Numbered from the stretch's first letter, positions 26,990-36,258 are shown. The stretch: 64,000 nt of DNA from Stenotrophomonas maltophilia (GCF_006970445.1 NZ_CP033877.1:1806750-1870749), one strand, 5' to 3'. Made by a program: numbers and translations. The notes: a model not told the origin generated them from the letters alone.

Positions 26990-27209
26990 GCCCGGCGGGC
27001 GGCTGTGGCTTTTGATCTGATTCCGCCTTGAAGCGAGCCGAGCACCGCAGGTCCGGCGAGGGCGAAGAGGCGCGGGTGTCTGAGCGCAGCGAGTTCCCGC
27101 GGCGTCCCTCGGTGGGCCGAGGAGCGCAGGGTACCGGTGCGTAGCATCGGCTCGCGGGCGGCGGAGCGTTTCTTTTGGTTACTTTTCTTTGCGCGCAAAG
27201 AAAAGTAAC
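26990..27209. repeat. Extragenic repeat ending in a 32-bp perfect palindrome
   Basis: The gap between converging uup and cytochrome genes (287 bases) holds a long GC-rich segment that ends in GTTACTTTTCTTTGCG joined without a loop to its exact complement (27178-27209). I know this palindrome, with the preceding GGCGGAGCGTTTCTTTTG, as a recurrent intergenic sequence in Xanthomonadaceae and some other proteobacteria; function unknown. The left limit is uncertain. Confidence 0.7.
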
Positions 27210-27256
27210 GCCCATGAACGCATCAGATTGCAGCAGTCATGATCCGCGCAGAGCGG

Positions 27257-27718
27257 TCATTTGACCCCGTGCAGATCCCGCAGCTGGCTCGGCCGGCTGC
27301 CGAAATACGCTGCCAGATCGGCGATGTCCTGATCACTCAGGTCCTTCGCCTGCGGCGTCATCAGCGCATGCTGGCGGTCACCGCCGCGGTAGGCCTGCAG
27401 TGCGTGCGCCAGGTAGTCACCGTACTGGCCACCCAGTTTCGGATAGGTCGGATCGATCGGCGCATTGCCGTCGGCCCCATGGCAGTCGATGCAGCTCTGG
27501 TTGGTGGCCTTGCCTTTCACCTTGGCGCGGGCTTCACCGGCGGCCTCGCGGCCTGCCGGCAGGCCGGCGGAGGACGAAGAACCGTGTTCGCCGCTGGCAT
27601 GGCCCGGGTCGGCGGCGGATTTCTCGCTGTTTTCCACCTGCGACTGCGAACAGGCGGCCAGCAGCAGGGCAACGGACAGGGCGATGGCATGACGCATCGG
27701 ATGCGCGGCTTTCGACAT
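27257..27718 (-). CDS. Small c-type cytochrome, probable lipoprotein
   Basis: A 153-residue single-haem cytochrome c. The N terminus (MRHAIALSVALLLAACSQ from residue 8) ends in the lipobox LAAC, so the mature protein should be lipid-anchored in the periplasm. The haem motif is CIDCH, and PKLGGQYGDYLAHALQAYRGGDR plus MTPQAKDLSDQDIADLAAYF is the cytochrome c4/class I pattern that supplies the axial methionine. The start may be residue 1 or residue 8 (27697). It follows a sister cytochrome gene with a gap of 9 to 30 bases; the two are presumably co-transcribed and pass electrons to an oxidase not in this window. Confidence 0.88.
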   Translation of the reverse strand: MSKAAHPMRHAIALSVALLLAACSQSQVENSEKSAADPGHASGEHGSSSSAGLPAGREAAGEARAKVKGKATNQSCIDCHGADGNAPIDPTYPKLGGQYGDYLAHALQAYRGGDRQHALMTPQAKDLSDQDIADLAAYFGSRPSQLRDLHGVK

Positions 27719-27727
27719 GGGCGGGCC

Positions 27728-28117
27728 TTACTTGACGGTGGACAGGTAAACAGAGAGATCGGCGATCTCCTGTTCGCTGAAACTCATCGACTGCGCCTGC
27801 ATCGTCGGATGCCGGCGCTTGCCCTGGCGGTACTCGGTCAGGGCCTGGGCCAGGTACTGCTGGGTCTGGCCGCCGATCTTCGGCACCCGGTAACTGGGGT
27901 AGGCGTTCTTGTAGCCGGTGATCCCGTGGCAGCCCTGACAGGTGTAGGCCAGGACGCGCCCATTGTCGAAGTTGCCGGTGGGTGCGGCGGGCGCCGGCGC
28001 AGCGGCGGGAGCCGGGGCCGGGGCGGGTGTGGCAGGAGCAGGAGCGGGCTGTGCGGCGGCCCCAAGGGGCAGGAGGACGGCCAGAGCGAGACAAGCGGCG
28101 AGCGGCTGCGGGCGCAT
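27728..28117 (-). CDS. Small c-type cytochrome with proline/alanine-rich linker
   Basis: A 129-residue periplasmic class I cytochrome c. A signal peptide (MRPQPLAACLALAVLLPLGAAAQ) is followed by a low-complexity linker of alternating P and A (residues 24-46), the haem motif CQGCH, and KIGGQTQQYLAQALTEYRQG with MSFSEQEIADLSVYLS. The ATG at 28117 has GGAAAC upstream; the frame is open to 28195 but that extension encodes no signal sequence. It lies divergent from the RND efflux operon and upstream of the lipoprotein cytochrome on the same strand. The two share the GGQ-YLA-AL pattern and look like duplicates. Confidence 0.88.
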   Translation of the reverse strand: MRPQPLAACLALAVLLPLGAAAQPAPAPATPAPAPAPAAAPAPAAPTGNFDNGRVLAYTCQGCHGITGYKNAYPSYRVPKIGGQTQQYLAQALTEYRQGKRRHPTMQAQSMSFSEQEIADLSVYLSTVK

Positions 28118-28322
28118 GGTGTCGTTTCCGGGGATTCGGGTCTGGTCGTTCCGGCGTGGGGTACGGAACGATCCGAGTATAGCCTCAGGTTTCATCTAGC
28201 TGAAATGGGGGTGGGCCGACCAGCGGCGTGAAGACACCATGACCTTTGGGATATGGTGTTGCCGTGAAGTGGTGCATTACTTTGCTACCACACCTGTCCA
28301 CGCATCCTCCAGGGACCCGACG
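28118..28322. promoter_or_regulatory. Divergent promoter region of the cytochrome and RND operons, with an inverted repeat
   Basis: The perfect inverted repeat ACACCAT-N12-ATGGTGT at 28234-28240 and 28253-28259 lies about 65 bases before the adaptor gene, a plausible repressor site for the efflux operon. No regulator gene adjoins it. Promoter hexamers could not be fixed. Confidence 0.4.
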
Positions 28323-29468
28323 ATGTCGCACCCAATCCTCCTGTCCGGCCGTCGCAGCGGAATCTGCGCTGCCGCACTGCTGATCTCCACCTCCCTGCTG
28401 CTGGGCGGTTGCGCCGCAGGGCCCAATTCCGAAGCCAAGGCTGCCGAGACCAAGGAGGAGAAGAAGGTCGACGCCGTCCCGGTCGAAGTCGCGGTGGCCA
28501 GCCATCGTGCCGTCGCGGCCAGCTACACCGGTACTGCGGCGCTGGAACCACGCGCCGAATCGCAGGTGGTCGCCAAGACCTCCGGCGTAGCGCTGGCGGT
28601 GCTGGTCGAGGAAGGGCAGCGGGTCACCGCCGGCCAGCCGCTGGTGCGGTTGGACCCGGACCGCGCGCGCCTGGCCGTGGCACAGAGCGAAGCGCAGATG
28701 CGCAAGCTGGAAAACAACTACCAGCGCGCACAGAAGCTGGTCGGCCAGCAGATGGTCAGCGCCGCCGATGTCGACCAGCTGCGCTACGACCTGGAGAACG
28801 TCCGTGCGCAGTACCGCCTGGCCACGCTGGAGCTGTCCTACACCACGGTGGTGGCGCCGATCTCCGGCGTGATCGCCTCGCGCTCGATCAAGACCGGCAA
28901 CTTCGTGCAGATCAACACGCCGATCTTCCGCATTGTCGACAACTCGCGGCTGGAAGCCACCCTCAACGTACCCGAGCGTGAACTGGCCACCCTGCGCGCC
29001 GGCCAGCCGGTGACGCTGGCGGCCGACGCGTTGCCGGGCCAGAGCTTCACCGGCACCGTCGATCGCATTGCGCCGGTGGTGGACTCGGGCAGCGGCACGT
29101 TTCGCGTGGTCAGTGCCTTCGATGGCGCCGCGCACGCGCTGCAGCCCGGCATGTTCGGGCGCATCCGCATCGATTACGACCAGCGTGCCGATGCGCTGGT
29201 GGTGCCGCGCCTGGCGTTGCTCGACGACGGTGAGCCGGCGGTGTTCCGCGTGCGCGAAGGCAAGGTCGCACGCGTTCCGGTTAAGCTGGGTTACGCCGAG
29301 GGCCCGTGGGTGGAGATCCGTGATGGCCTGGCGGCCGGTGATCAGGTGGTCACCGCCGGCAAGGTCGCCCTGCGCGACGGCACCACGGTGCAGGTGATTG
29401 CCGACCCGAAGGCGAAGACGGTCGCAGCGGCCGCCAAGCCGGCAGACAAGGCCGGGAGCAAGCAATGA
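28323..29468 (+). CDS. RND efflux periplasmic adaptor subunit (membrane fusion lipoprotein)
   Basis: Links an inner-membrane RND pump to an outer-membrane channel. The 381-residue product has a signal sequence with lipobox LLLGGCAAG, a lipoyl half (QVVAKTSGVALAVLVEEGQRVTAGQPLVRLD), a coiled-coil hairpin with KLENNYQRAQKLV, the second lipoyl half (LSYTTVVAPISGVIASRSIKTG) and beta-barrel regions (VPERELATLRAGQPV; LQPGMFGRIRI). The lysine-rich C-terminal tail is low complexity. The last codons overlap the following permease (ATGA), showing translational coupling. No outer-membrane channel gene is in the operon. The particular Sme pump it belongs to cannot be named with confidence. Confidence 0.93.
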   Translation: MSHPILLSGRRSGICAAALLISTSLLLGGCAAGPNSEAKAAETKEEKKVDAVPVEVAVASHRAVAASYTGTAALEPRAESQVVAKTSGVALAVLVEEGQRVTAGQPLVRLDPDRARLAVAQSEAQMRKLENNYQRAQKLVGQQMVSAADVDQLRYDLENVRAQYRLATLELSYTTVVAPISGVIASRSIKTGNFVQINTPIFRIVDNSRLEATLNVPERELATLRAGQPVTLAADALPGQSFTGTVDRIAPVVDSGSGTFRVVSAFDGAAHALQPGMFGRIRIDYDQRADALVVPRLALLDDGEPAVFRVREGKVARVPVKLGYAEGPWVEIRDGLAAGDQVVTAGKVALRDGTTVQVIADPKAKTVAAAAKPADKAGSKQ

Positions 29469-32400
29469 CCGCCCCGGGCCACGACCACGGTGCCTCGCCG
29501 GCGAGCGACGGCGCCGCCGCCGGCATGCGCGGCGGACTGGTGGAATTCGCCACCCGCCGCCGCGTGACCATCGCCATGTGCACGGTCACGCTGCTGCTGT
29601 TCGGCCTGATCGCACTGGGCAACCTCAAGGTCAACCTGCTGCCCGACCTGAGCTACCCGACGCTCACCGTGCGCACCGAATACACCGGTGCGGCACCGAC
29701 TGAAATCGAAACCCTGATCACCCAGCCGGTCGAAGAGGCGGTCGGCGTGGTCAAGAACCTGCGCAAGCTGAAGTCGGTCTCGCGCACCGGCCAGAGCGAC
29801 GTGGTGCTGGAGTTCGCCTGGGGCACCAACATGGACCAGGCCAGCCTGGAGGTGCGCGACAAGATGGAAGCGCTGAACCTGCCACTGGAGGCCAAGGCCC
29901 CGGTGCTGCTGCGCTTCAATCCATCCACCGAGCCGATCATGCGCCTGGTGCTGTCGAACAAGACAGCGCCGACCAGCGATGCCGATGCGGTCCGCGAGCT
30001 GACCGGCCTGCGCCGCTATGCCGATGAAGACCTCAAGAAGAAGCTGGAGCCGGTCACCGGCGTGGCAGCAGTGAAGGTCGGCGGCGGCCTCGAGGACGAG
30101 ATCCAGGTCGACATCGACCAGCAGAAGCTGGCGCAGCTGAACCTGCCGATCGATACCGTCATCAAGCGCCTGAAGGACGAGAACATCAACATCTCCGGCG
30201 GCCGCCTGGAGGAGGGTTCGCAGCGCTTCCTGGTGCGTACCGTCAACCAGTTCGCCGACCTGGAGGAAATCCGCAACCTGCTGGTGACCACCCAGGCCGC
30301 CAATGGCAGCGCGGCGGATTCGGCGCTGCAGCAGATGTTCAACATCGCCGCGTCGACCGGTTCGGCTGCAGCCATTGCGGCGGCGTCGGCGGCACAGAGC
30401 GCATCGTCCGGTGGTGGCTCCAGCGTGGTCGCCAACGGTGTGCCGGTGCGCCTGAAGGACGTGGCTACCGTGCGCCAGGGCTACAAGGAGCGCGAAGCGA
30501 TCATCCGCCTGGGCGGCAAGGAATCGGTCGAGCTGGCCATCTACAAGGAAGGCGACGCCAACACTGTGTCCACCGCCGAAGCGCTGCGCAAGCGCCTGGA
30601 GCAGATCAAGGGCACGTTCCCGTCCGATGTCGAGCTGACCACCATCGAGGACCAGTCGCGCTTTATCGAGCACGCCATCGCCGACGTCAAGAAGGATGCA
30701 GTGATCGGCGGCCTGCTGGCGATCCTGATCATCTTCCTGTTCCTGCGCGATGGCTGGAGCACGTTCGTGATCAGCCTGTCGTTGCCGGTCTCGATCATCG
30801 CCACGTTCTTCTTCATGGGCCAGCTCGGCCTGAGCTTGAACGTGATGTCGCTGGGCGGCCTGGCATTGGCCACCGGCCTGGTGGTGGATGACTCGATCGT
30901 GGTGCTGGAGAGCATCGCCAAGGCCCGTGAGCGTGGCCTCGGCATCCTGCAGGCGGCGATTGCCGGCACCCGTGAAGTGAGCATGGCGGTGGTCGCCTCG
31001 ACCCTGACCACCATTGCGGTGTTCCTGCCACTGGTGTTCGTCGACGGCATCGCCGGGCAGCTGTTCCGCGACCAGGCCTTGACCGTGGCGATCGCCATCG
31101 CGATCTCGCTGCTGGTGTCGATGACCCTGATCCCGATGCTGAGCTCGCTGAAGGGACGGCCGCCGCTGGCGTTCCCGGAAGAGGCGCCGAACGCAGCATG
31201 GCAGCCGCAGAAGCGTTGGCAGAAGCCGGTTGCGCTGGGCCGCCGTGGCGTGGTCGCCAGCGTGCGCTGGAGCTTCTATGCGCTGGCGTGGCTTGTGGTA
31301 CGCCTGTGGCGTGGCGTGGTGGCGGTGATCGGCCCGGTAATGCGCAAGGCCAGCGACCTGGCGATGAAGCCTTACGCCGGTGCCGAGCGTGGCTACCTGC
31401 GGCTGCTGCCGAGCGCGCTGGCGCACCCCGGCAAAGTGCTGGGCGTGGCGACCATCATCTTCGTAGCGACCATGGCGCTGGTACCGATGCTTGGCGCTGA
31501 CCTGATTCCGCAGCTGGCGCAGGACCGCTTCGAAATGACGGTGAAGCTGCCGGCCGGCACGCCGCTGAAGCAGACCGATACGCTGGTGCGCGAGCTGCAG
31601 CTGGCGCACGGCAAGGGGGAGGGTGTGGCCTCACTGTATGGCGTCAGTGGCAGCGGCACCCGACTGGATGCCAGCCCGACCGAAAGCGGCGAGAACATCG
31701 GCAAGCTGACCGTGGTGATGGAAGGCGGTGGCGACGCGCGCACTGAAGCGGCGATCACCGAGCGCCTGCGCGGCACCATGAGCCAGCATCCGGGTGCCCA
31801 GGTCGACTTCGCGCGGCCGGCGTTGTTCAGCTTCTCCACGCCGCTGGAAATCGAACTGCGCGGACAGGACATGGCGACCCTGGAAGTTGCGGGCCAGCGC
31901 CTGGCGGCCCTGCTGCGCGGCAATGCCCACTACGCCGACGTGAAGTCGACGGTGGAAGAAGGCTTCCCGGAGATCCAGATCCGCTTCGACCAGGAGCGCG
32001 CTGGTGCGCTGGGCCTGACCACCCGCCAGATCGCTGACGTGGTGGTGAAGAAGGTGCGCGGCGACGTCGCCACCCGCTACAGCTTCCGTGATCGCAAGAT
32101 CGACGTGCTGGTGCGTGCCCAGGAAGGTGATCGTGCCAGCGTGGAGAGCATCCGCCGGCTAATCGTCAATCCGGGCAGCACCCGTCCGGTCACCCTGGAC
32201 GCGGTGGCCGACGTGGTCGCCACTACTGGCCCCAGCGAGATCCATCGCGCCGACCAGACCCGCGTCGCCGTCGTGTCAGCCAACCTGCGCGACATCGATC
32301 TGGGCGCGGCCATGCGTGAAGTGCAGCAGATGGTGGCCGAGCAACCGCTGGGCGCGGGTGTCGGCCTGCACATCGGCGGCCAGGGCGAAGAGCTGGCGCA

Positions 32401-32986
32401 GGCGGCGAAGTCGCTGATCTTCGCCTTCGGACTGGCGATCTTCCTGGTCTATCTGGTGATGGCTTCGCAGTTCGAGTCACTGCTGCACCCGTTCGTGATC
32501 CTGTTCACCATCCCGTTGGCGCTGGTCGGTGCGATCCTGGCGCTGATGCTGACCGGCAAGCCCATCTCGGTGGTGGTATTCATCGGCCTGATCCTGCTGG
32601 TTGGCCTGGTCACCAAGAACGCGATCATCCTGATCGACAAGGTCAACCAGCTGCGCGAGGCCGGCGTGGCCAAGCATGAGGCGCTGGTGGAAGGTGCGCG
32701 CTCGCGCCTGCGGCCGATCATCATGACCACCCTGTGCACGCTGTTCGGCTTCCTGCCGCTGGCGGTGGCGATGGGTGAGGGTGCTGAGGTGCGCGCGCCG
32801 ATGGCGATCACCGTGATCGGCGGCCTGCTGGTGTCGACCCTGTTGACCCTGCTGGTGATCCCGGTGGTGTACGACCTGATGGATCGTCGCGGCGACGCTT
32901 ACTACCGTGAGCGCGGCCGCAAGCACGCCGGTGAAATCGAGCCGGGCGCAGCAGGCAGCGCGGCGGGGACGGAGGAGCCGGCATGA
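29465..32986 (+). CDS. RND efflux permease, first of two
   Basis: A 1173-residue proton-driven exporter of the HAE1/AcrB superfamily, about 130 residues longer than AcrB. Extra length comes from an Ala/Ser-rich insert in the porter region (about residues 279-325) and an extended segment between the two halves (about 560-640). Twelve membrane helices are expected. The proton relay is intact: VVDDSIVV in helix 4 gives D475 and D476, and LVTKNAIILID in helix 10 gives K1051. GPSEIHRADQTRVAVV and QGEELAQAAKSL are family features. Overlaps the adaptor gene before it and the second permease after it by 4 bases each. Confidence 0.94.
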   Translation: MTAPGHDHGASPASDGAAAGMRGGLVEFATRRRVTIAMCTVTLLLFGLIALGNLKVNLLPDLSYPTLTVRTEYTGAAPTEIETLITQPVEEAVGVVKNLRKLKSVSRTGQSDVVLEFAWGTNMDQASLEVRDKMEALNLPLEAKAPVLLRFNPSTEPIMRLVLSNKTAPTSDADAVRELTGLRRYADEDLKKKLEPVTGVAAVKVGGGLEDEIQVDIDQQKLAQLNLPIDTVIKRLKDENINISGGRLEEGSQRFLVRTVNQFADLEEIRNLLVTTQAANGSAADSALQQMFNIAASTGSAAAIAAASAAQSASSGGGSSVVANGVPVRLKDVATVRQGYKEREAIIRLGGKESVELAIYKEGDANTVSTAEALRKRLEQIKGTFPSDVELTTIEDQSRFIEHAIADVKKDAVIGGLLAILIIFLFLRDGWSTFVISLSLPVSIIATFFFMGQLGLSLNVMSLGGLALATGLVVDDSIVVLESIAKARERGLGILQAAIAGTREVSMAVVASTLTTIAVFLPLVFVDGIAGQLFRDQALTVAIAIAISLLVSMTLIPMLSSLKGRPPLAFPEEAPNAAWQPQKRWQKPVALGRRGVVASVRWSFYALAWLVVRLWRGVVAVIGPVMRKASDLAMKPYAGAERGYLRLLPSALAHPGKVLGVATIIFVATMALVPMLGADLIPQLAQDRFEMTVKLPAGTPLKQTDTLVRELQLAHGKGEGVASLYGVSGSGTRLDASPTESGENIGKLTVVMEGGGDARTEAAITERLRGTMSQHPGAQVDFARPALFSFSTPLEIELRGQDMATLEVAGQRLAALLRGNAHYADVKSTVEEGFPEIQIRFDQERAGALGLTTRQIADVVVKKVRGDVATRYSFRDRKIDVLVRAQEGDRASVESIRRLIVNPGSTRPVTLDAVADVVATTGPSEIHRADQTRVAVVSANLRDIDLGAAMREVQQMVAEQPLGAGVGLHIGGQGEELAQAAKSLIFAFGLAIFLVYLVMASQFESLLHPFVILFTIPLALVGAILALMLTGKPISVVVFIGLILLVGLVTKNAIILIDKVNQLREAGVAKHEALVEGARSRLRPIIMTTLCTLFGFLPLAVAMGEGAEVRAPMAITVIGGLLVSTLLTLLVIPVVYDLMDRRGDAYYRERGRKHAGEIEPGAAGSAAGTEEPA

Positions 32987-35900
32987 GTGTTGCCGAGTTC
33001 TCCATCCGCCGCCCGGTCACCACCATCATGTGCTTTGTGTCGCTGGTGGTGATCGGCCTGATCGCTTCGTTCCGGCTGCCGCTGGAGGCGCTGCCGGACA
33101 TCTCCGCGCCGTTCCTGTTCGTGCAGATTCCCTATACCGGGTCGACCCCGGAGGAAGTGGAGCGGACCATCATTCGACCCGTCGAGGAATCGCTGGCGAC
33201 GATGACCGGCATCAAGCGCATGCGCTCGTCGGCCACCTCTGAGGCGGCGCTGATCTACATCGAATTCAGCGACTGGGACCGCGACATCGCCATTGCCGCG
33301 TCCGACGCGCGCGAGCGTATCGACGCGATCCGCAGCGACCTGCCCGACGACCTGCAGCGCTACAACGTGTTCAAGTGGTCCAGCAGTGACCAGCCCGTGT
33401 TGAAGGTGCGCCTGGCCAGCACCACCGACCTGACCACCGCCTATGACATGCTCGACCGTGAGTTCAAGCGGCGCATCGAGCGCATCCCGGGTGTGGCAAG
33501 GGTCGACATCACCGGTGCGCCGCCGAACGAGGTCGAGATCGCCATCGATCCGAACCGGCTCAACGCGCATGGATTGAGCATCAACGAGCTGAGCGAGCGC
33601 CTGCGCACGCTGAATTTCTCGATCTCGGCCGGGCAGATCGACGACAACGGCCAGCGCGTGCGCGTGCAGCCGGTGGGCGAGATCACCGACCTGCAGGAAA
33701 TGCGCGACCTGGTGATCAACGCCAAGGGCCTGCGCCTGGGTGATATCGCCGATGTCCGCCTGAAGCCGGCGCGGATGAATTACGGGCGCCGCCTGGACGG
33801 CAACCCGGCGGTGGGCCTGGATATTTTCAAGGAGCGCAGTGCCAATCTGGTGGACGTTTCGCGCGCGGCGCTGGCCGAGGTCGAGGCGATCCGTGCGCAG
33901 CCGTCGATGCGCGACGTGCAGATCAAGGTGATCGACAACCAGGGCAAGGCGGTGACCTCGTCGCTGCTGGAGCTGGCCGAAGCCGGTGCGGTCGGCCTGA
34001 TCCTGTCGGTGACGGTGCTGTTCTTCTTCCTGCGCCATTGGCCATCGACGCTGATGGTGACCCTCGCCATTCCGATCTGCTTCACCATCACGCTGGGCTT
34101 CATGTACTTCGTCGGGGTGACACTGAACATCCTGACCATGATGGGCCTGCTGCTGGCCGTGGGCATGCTGGTCGACAACGCCGTGGTGGTGGTGGAGAGC
34201 ATCTACCAGGAGCGCGAGCGCATGCCGGGGCAGCCACGGCTGGCCTCGATCATCGGCACCCGCAACGTGGCCATCGCACTCAGTGCCGGTACGCTGTGCC
34301 ACTGCATCGTGTTCGTGCCGAACCTGTTCGGCGAGACCAACAACATCAGCATCTTCATGGCGCAGATCGCGATCACCATCTCGGTCTCGCTGCTGGCCTC
34401 GTGGCTGGTCGCGGTCAGCCTGATCCCGATGCTCTCCGCACGCATGGCCACCCCCAAGCTGGTGCACTCGCAGACAGGCCTGATTGCGCGCCTGCAGCGC
34501 CGCTACGCGCAGCTGCTGGACTGGTCGCTGCATCACCGCGGATGGAGCCTGCTCGGCATCCTGCTGGTGGTGCTGGTCAGCCTGGTACCGATGAAGCTGA
34601 CCAAGATCGACATGTTCGGCGGTGAGGGCGGCAAGGACATCTTCATCGGCTACATGTGGAAGGGCGCCTACACCTACCGGCAGATGTCCGAGGAAGTGGC
34701 GCGGGTGGAGAGCTGGATCGACCAGAACCGCGAACGCCTGCACGTGAAGCAGGTGTACTCCTGGTACAGCGAGCAGGAAGGCAGCTCCACCGTGGTCACC
34801 CTGGATGAAAAGTACGCCAAGGACATCAAGGCGCTGCAGGAAGAGCTGCGCAAGGGCCTGCCGAAGTCCGCCCGCACCGACTACTTCGTCGGCAACCAGG
34901 GCGGCGATGGTGGTGGCGGCAGCAACCAGGGCGTGCAGGTGCAGCTGGTGGGCGACTCCAGCTCGATGCTGCAGGAGATCGGCCAGGAAGTGGTGCCGTT
35001 GCTGGCGCAGCGTGCCGAACTGCGTGACGTGCGAATCGACAACGGAGAAAAGGGCGGCGAGCTGAAGGTGCGTGTTGACCGCGAGCGTGCCGCAGCGTTC
35101 GGATTCAACGCCGAGCAGGTGGCGAGCTTCGTTGGGCTGGCGCTGCGCGGCGCACCGATGCGCGAGTTCCGCCGCGGCGACAATGAGGTGCCGGTGTGGG
35201 TGCGCTTTGCCGGCGCCGAGCAGAGCAGTCCGGAAGACCTCGCCGGCTTCAGCGTGCGTACCGGCGATGGCCGCAGCGTGCCGCTGCTGAGCCTGGTCAC
35301 CGTGGACGTCGGCTCGTCGGCCACCCAGATCGGCCGTACCAACCGCCAGACGACGTTGACCATTAAGGCCAACCTGGCAGAGAAGATCACGGCCCCGGAC
35401 GGGCGCAAGGCGATAGAAGCCGTGCTCAAGCCGATGAACTTCCCGGCAGGCTACGGCTTCACTTTCGATGGCGGTGACTACGGCAACGATGATGAGGCCA
35501 TGCAGCAGATGGTGTTCAACCTGCTGATCGCGCTGGTGATGATCTACGTGGTGATGGCGGCGGTGTTCGAGTCGCTGCTGTTCCCGGCGGCGATCATGAG
35601 CGGCGTGCTGTTCTCGATCTTCGGCGTGTTCTGGCTGTTCTGGATCACCGGCACCTCGTTCGGGATCATGTCCTTCATTGGCATCCTGGTGCTGATGGGC
35701 GTGGTGGTGAACAACGGCATCGTGATGATCGAGCACATCAACAACCTGCGGCGCAGTGGCATGGGCCGCACGCAGGCGCTGGTGGAAGGCTCACGCGAAC
35801 GCCTGCGCCCGATCATGATGACCATGGGTACGGCGATCCTGGCGATGGTGCCGATCTCGCTGACCGACACGCAGATGTTCGGCAATGGCCCGGAGTATTC

Positions 35901-36069
35901 GCCGATGGCGCGCGCGATTGCCGGCGGCCTGGCGTTCTCGACCGTGGTCAGCCTGCTGTTCCTGCCGACGATCTACGCGGTACTCGATGACCTGCGCAAT
36001 GCCGTGACGCGGCTGATCCGCCGTGCGCGTGGCCTGGAGATGGTAGAGCCGGGCGCTGCCCGGCTGTAG
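32983..36069 (+). CDS. RND efflux permease, second of two, with altered proton-relay residues
   Basis: A 1028-residue RND permease directly coupled to the first. The two-permease plan recalls MdtBC-type pumps, in which unlike subunits form mixed trimers. Helix 4 reads LVDNAVVVVE (D398, N399) where AcrB has two aspartates, and helix 10 reads VVVNNGIVMIE (N910) where AcrB has its lysine, so its relay differs from its partner. A glycine-rich loop DGGGGSNQG lies near residue 647. The last eight codons and the TAG stop are supplied by a GTAG repeat (36043-36069), giving the tail VEPGAARL. A strong terminator follows at 36116. Confidence 0.93.
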   Translation: MSVAEFSIRRPVTTIMCFVSLVVIGLIASFRLPLEALPDISAPFLFVQIPYTGSTPEEVERTIIRPVEESLATMTGIKRMRSSATSEAALIYIEFSDWDRDIAIAASDARERIDAIRSDLPDDLQRYNVFKWSSSDQPVLKVRLASTTDLTTAYDMLDREFKRRIERIPGVARVDITGAPPNEVEIAIDPNRLNAHGLSINELSERLRTLNFSISAGQIDDNGQRVRVQPVGEITDLQEMRDLVINAKGLRLGDIADVRLKPARMNYGRRLDGNPAVGLDIFKERSANLVDVSRAALAEVEAIRAQPSMRDVQIKVIDNQGKAVTSSLLELAEAGAVGLILSVTVLFFFLRHWPSTLMVTLAIPICFTITLGFMYFVGVTLNILTMMGLLLAVGMLVDNAVVVVESIYQERERMPGQPRLASIIGTRNVAIALSAGTLCHCIVFVPNLFGETNNISIFMAQIAITISVSLLASWLVAVSLIPMLSARMATPKLVHSQTGLIARLQRRYAQLLDWSLHHRGWSLLGILLVVLVSLVPMKLTKIDMFGGEGGKDIFIGYMWKGAYTYRQMSEEVARVESWIDQNRERLHVKQVYSWYSEQEGSSTVVTLDEKYAKDIKALQEELRKGLPKSARTDYFVGNQGGDGGGGSNQGVQVQLVGDSSSMLQEIGQEVVPLLAQRAELRDVRIDNGEKGGELKVRVDRERAAAFGFNAEQVASFVGLALRGAPMREFRRGDNEVPVWVRFAGAEQSSPEDLAGFSVRTGDGRSVPLLSLVTVDVGSSATQIGRTNRQTTLTIKANLAEKITAPDGRKAIEAVLKPMNFPAGYGFTFDGGDYGNDDEAMQQMVFNLLIALVMIYVVMAAVFESLLFPAAIMSGVLFSIFGVFWLFWITGTSFGIMSFIGILVLMGVVVNNGIVMIEHINNLRRSGMGRTQALVEGSRERLRPIMMTMGTAILAMVPISLTDTQMFGNGPEYSPMARAIAGGLAFSTVVSLLFLPTIYAVLDDLRNAVTRLIRRARGLEMVEPGAARL

Positions 36070-36089
36070 TGGTCGAGCTTGCTCGACCG
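36043..36089. repeat. Two abutting SMAG hairpins overlapping the permease stop codon
   Basis: GTAG plus AGCCGGGC/GCCCGGCT (36043-36065) runs directly into GTAG plus TGGTCGAGC/GCTCGACC (36066-36088). The TAG of the second GTAG is the stop codon of the second permease. Confidence 0.88.
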
Positions 36090-36115
36090 TAAGCAGCACC
36101 AACGTGTTGTGGTGT

Positions 36116-36157
36116 GGGGGAGGCCGGTCGTAGTGGGGCGGCCTCCCCCTTTTTTTT
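36116..36157 (+). terminator. Intrinsic terminator of the RND operon
   Basis: GGGGGAGGCCG pairs with CGGCCTCCCCC across a 12-base loop that contains another GTAG, followed by eight T. Confidence 0.9.
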
Positions 36158-36258
36158 GCCGGGCATGGCGCGGCGTTACCCATCACTGCATCGCGGCGTC
36201 GCCCGAGCAGGGGTTAAGGCATAGCAAAGCCCGGCTGATCTTCGCGACCGGAAGCACA

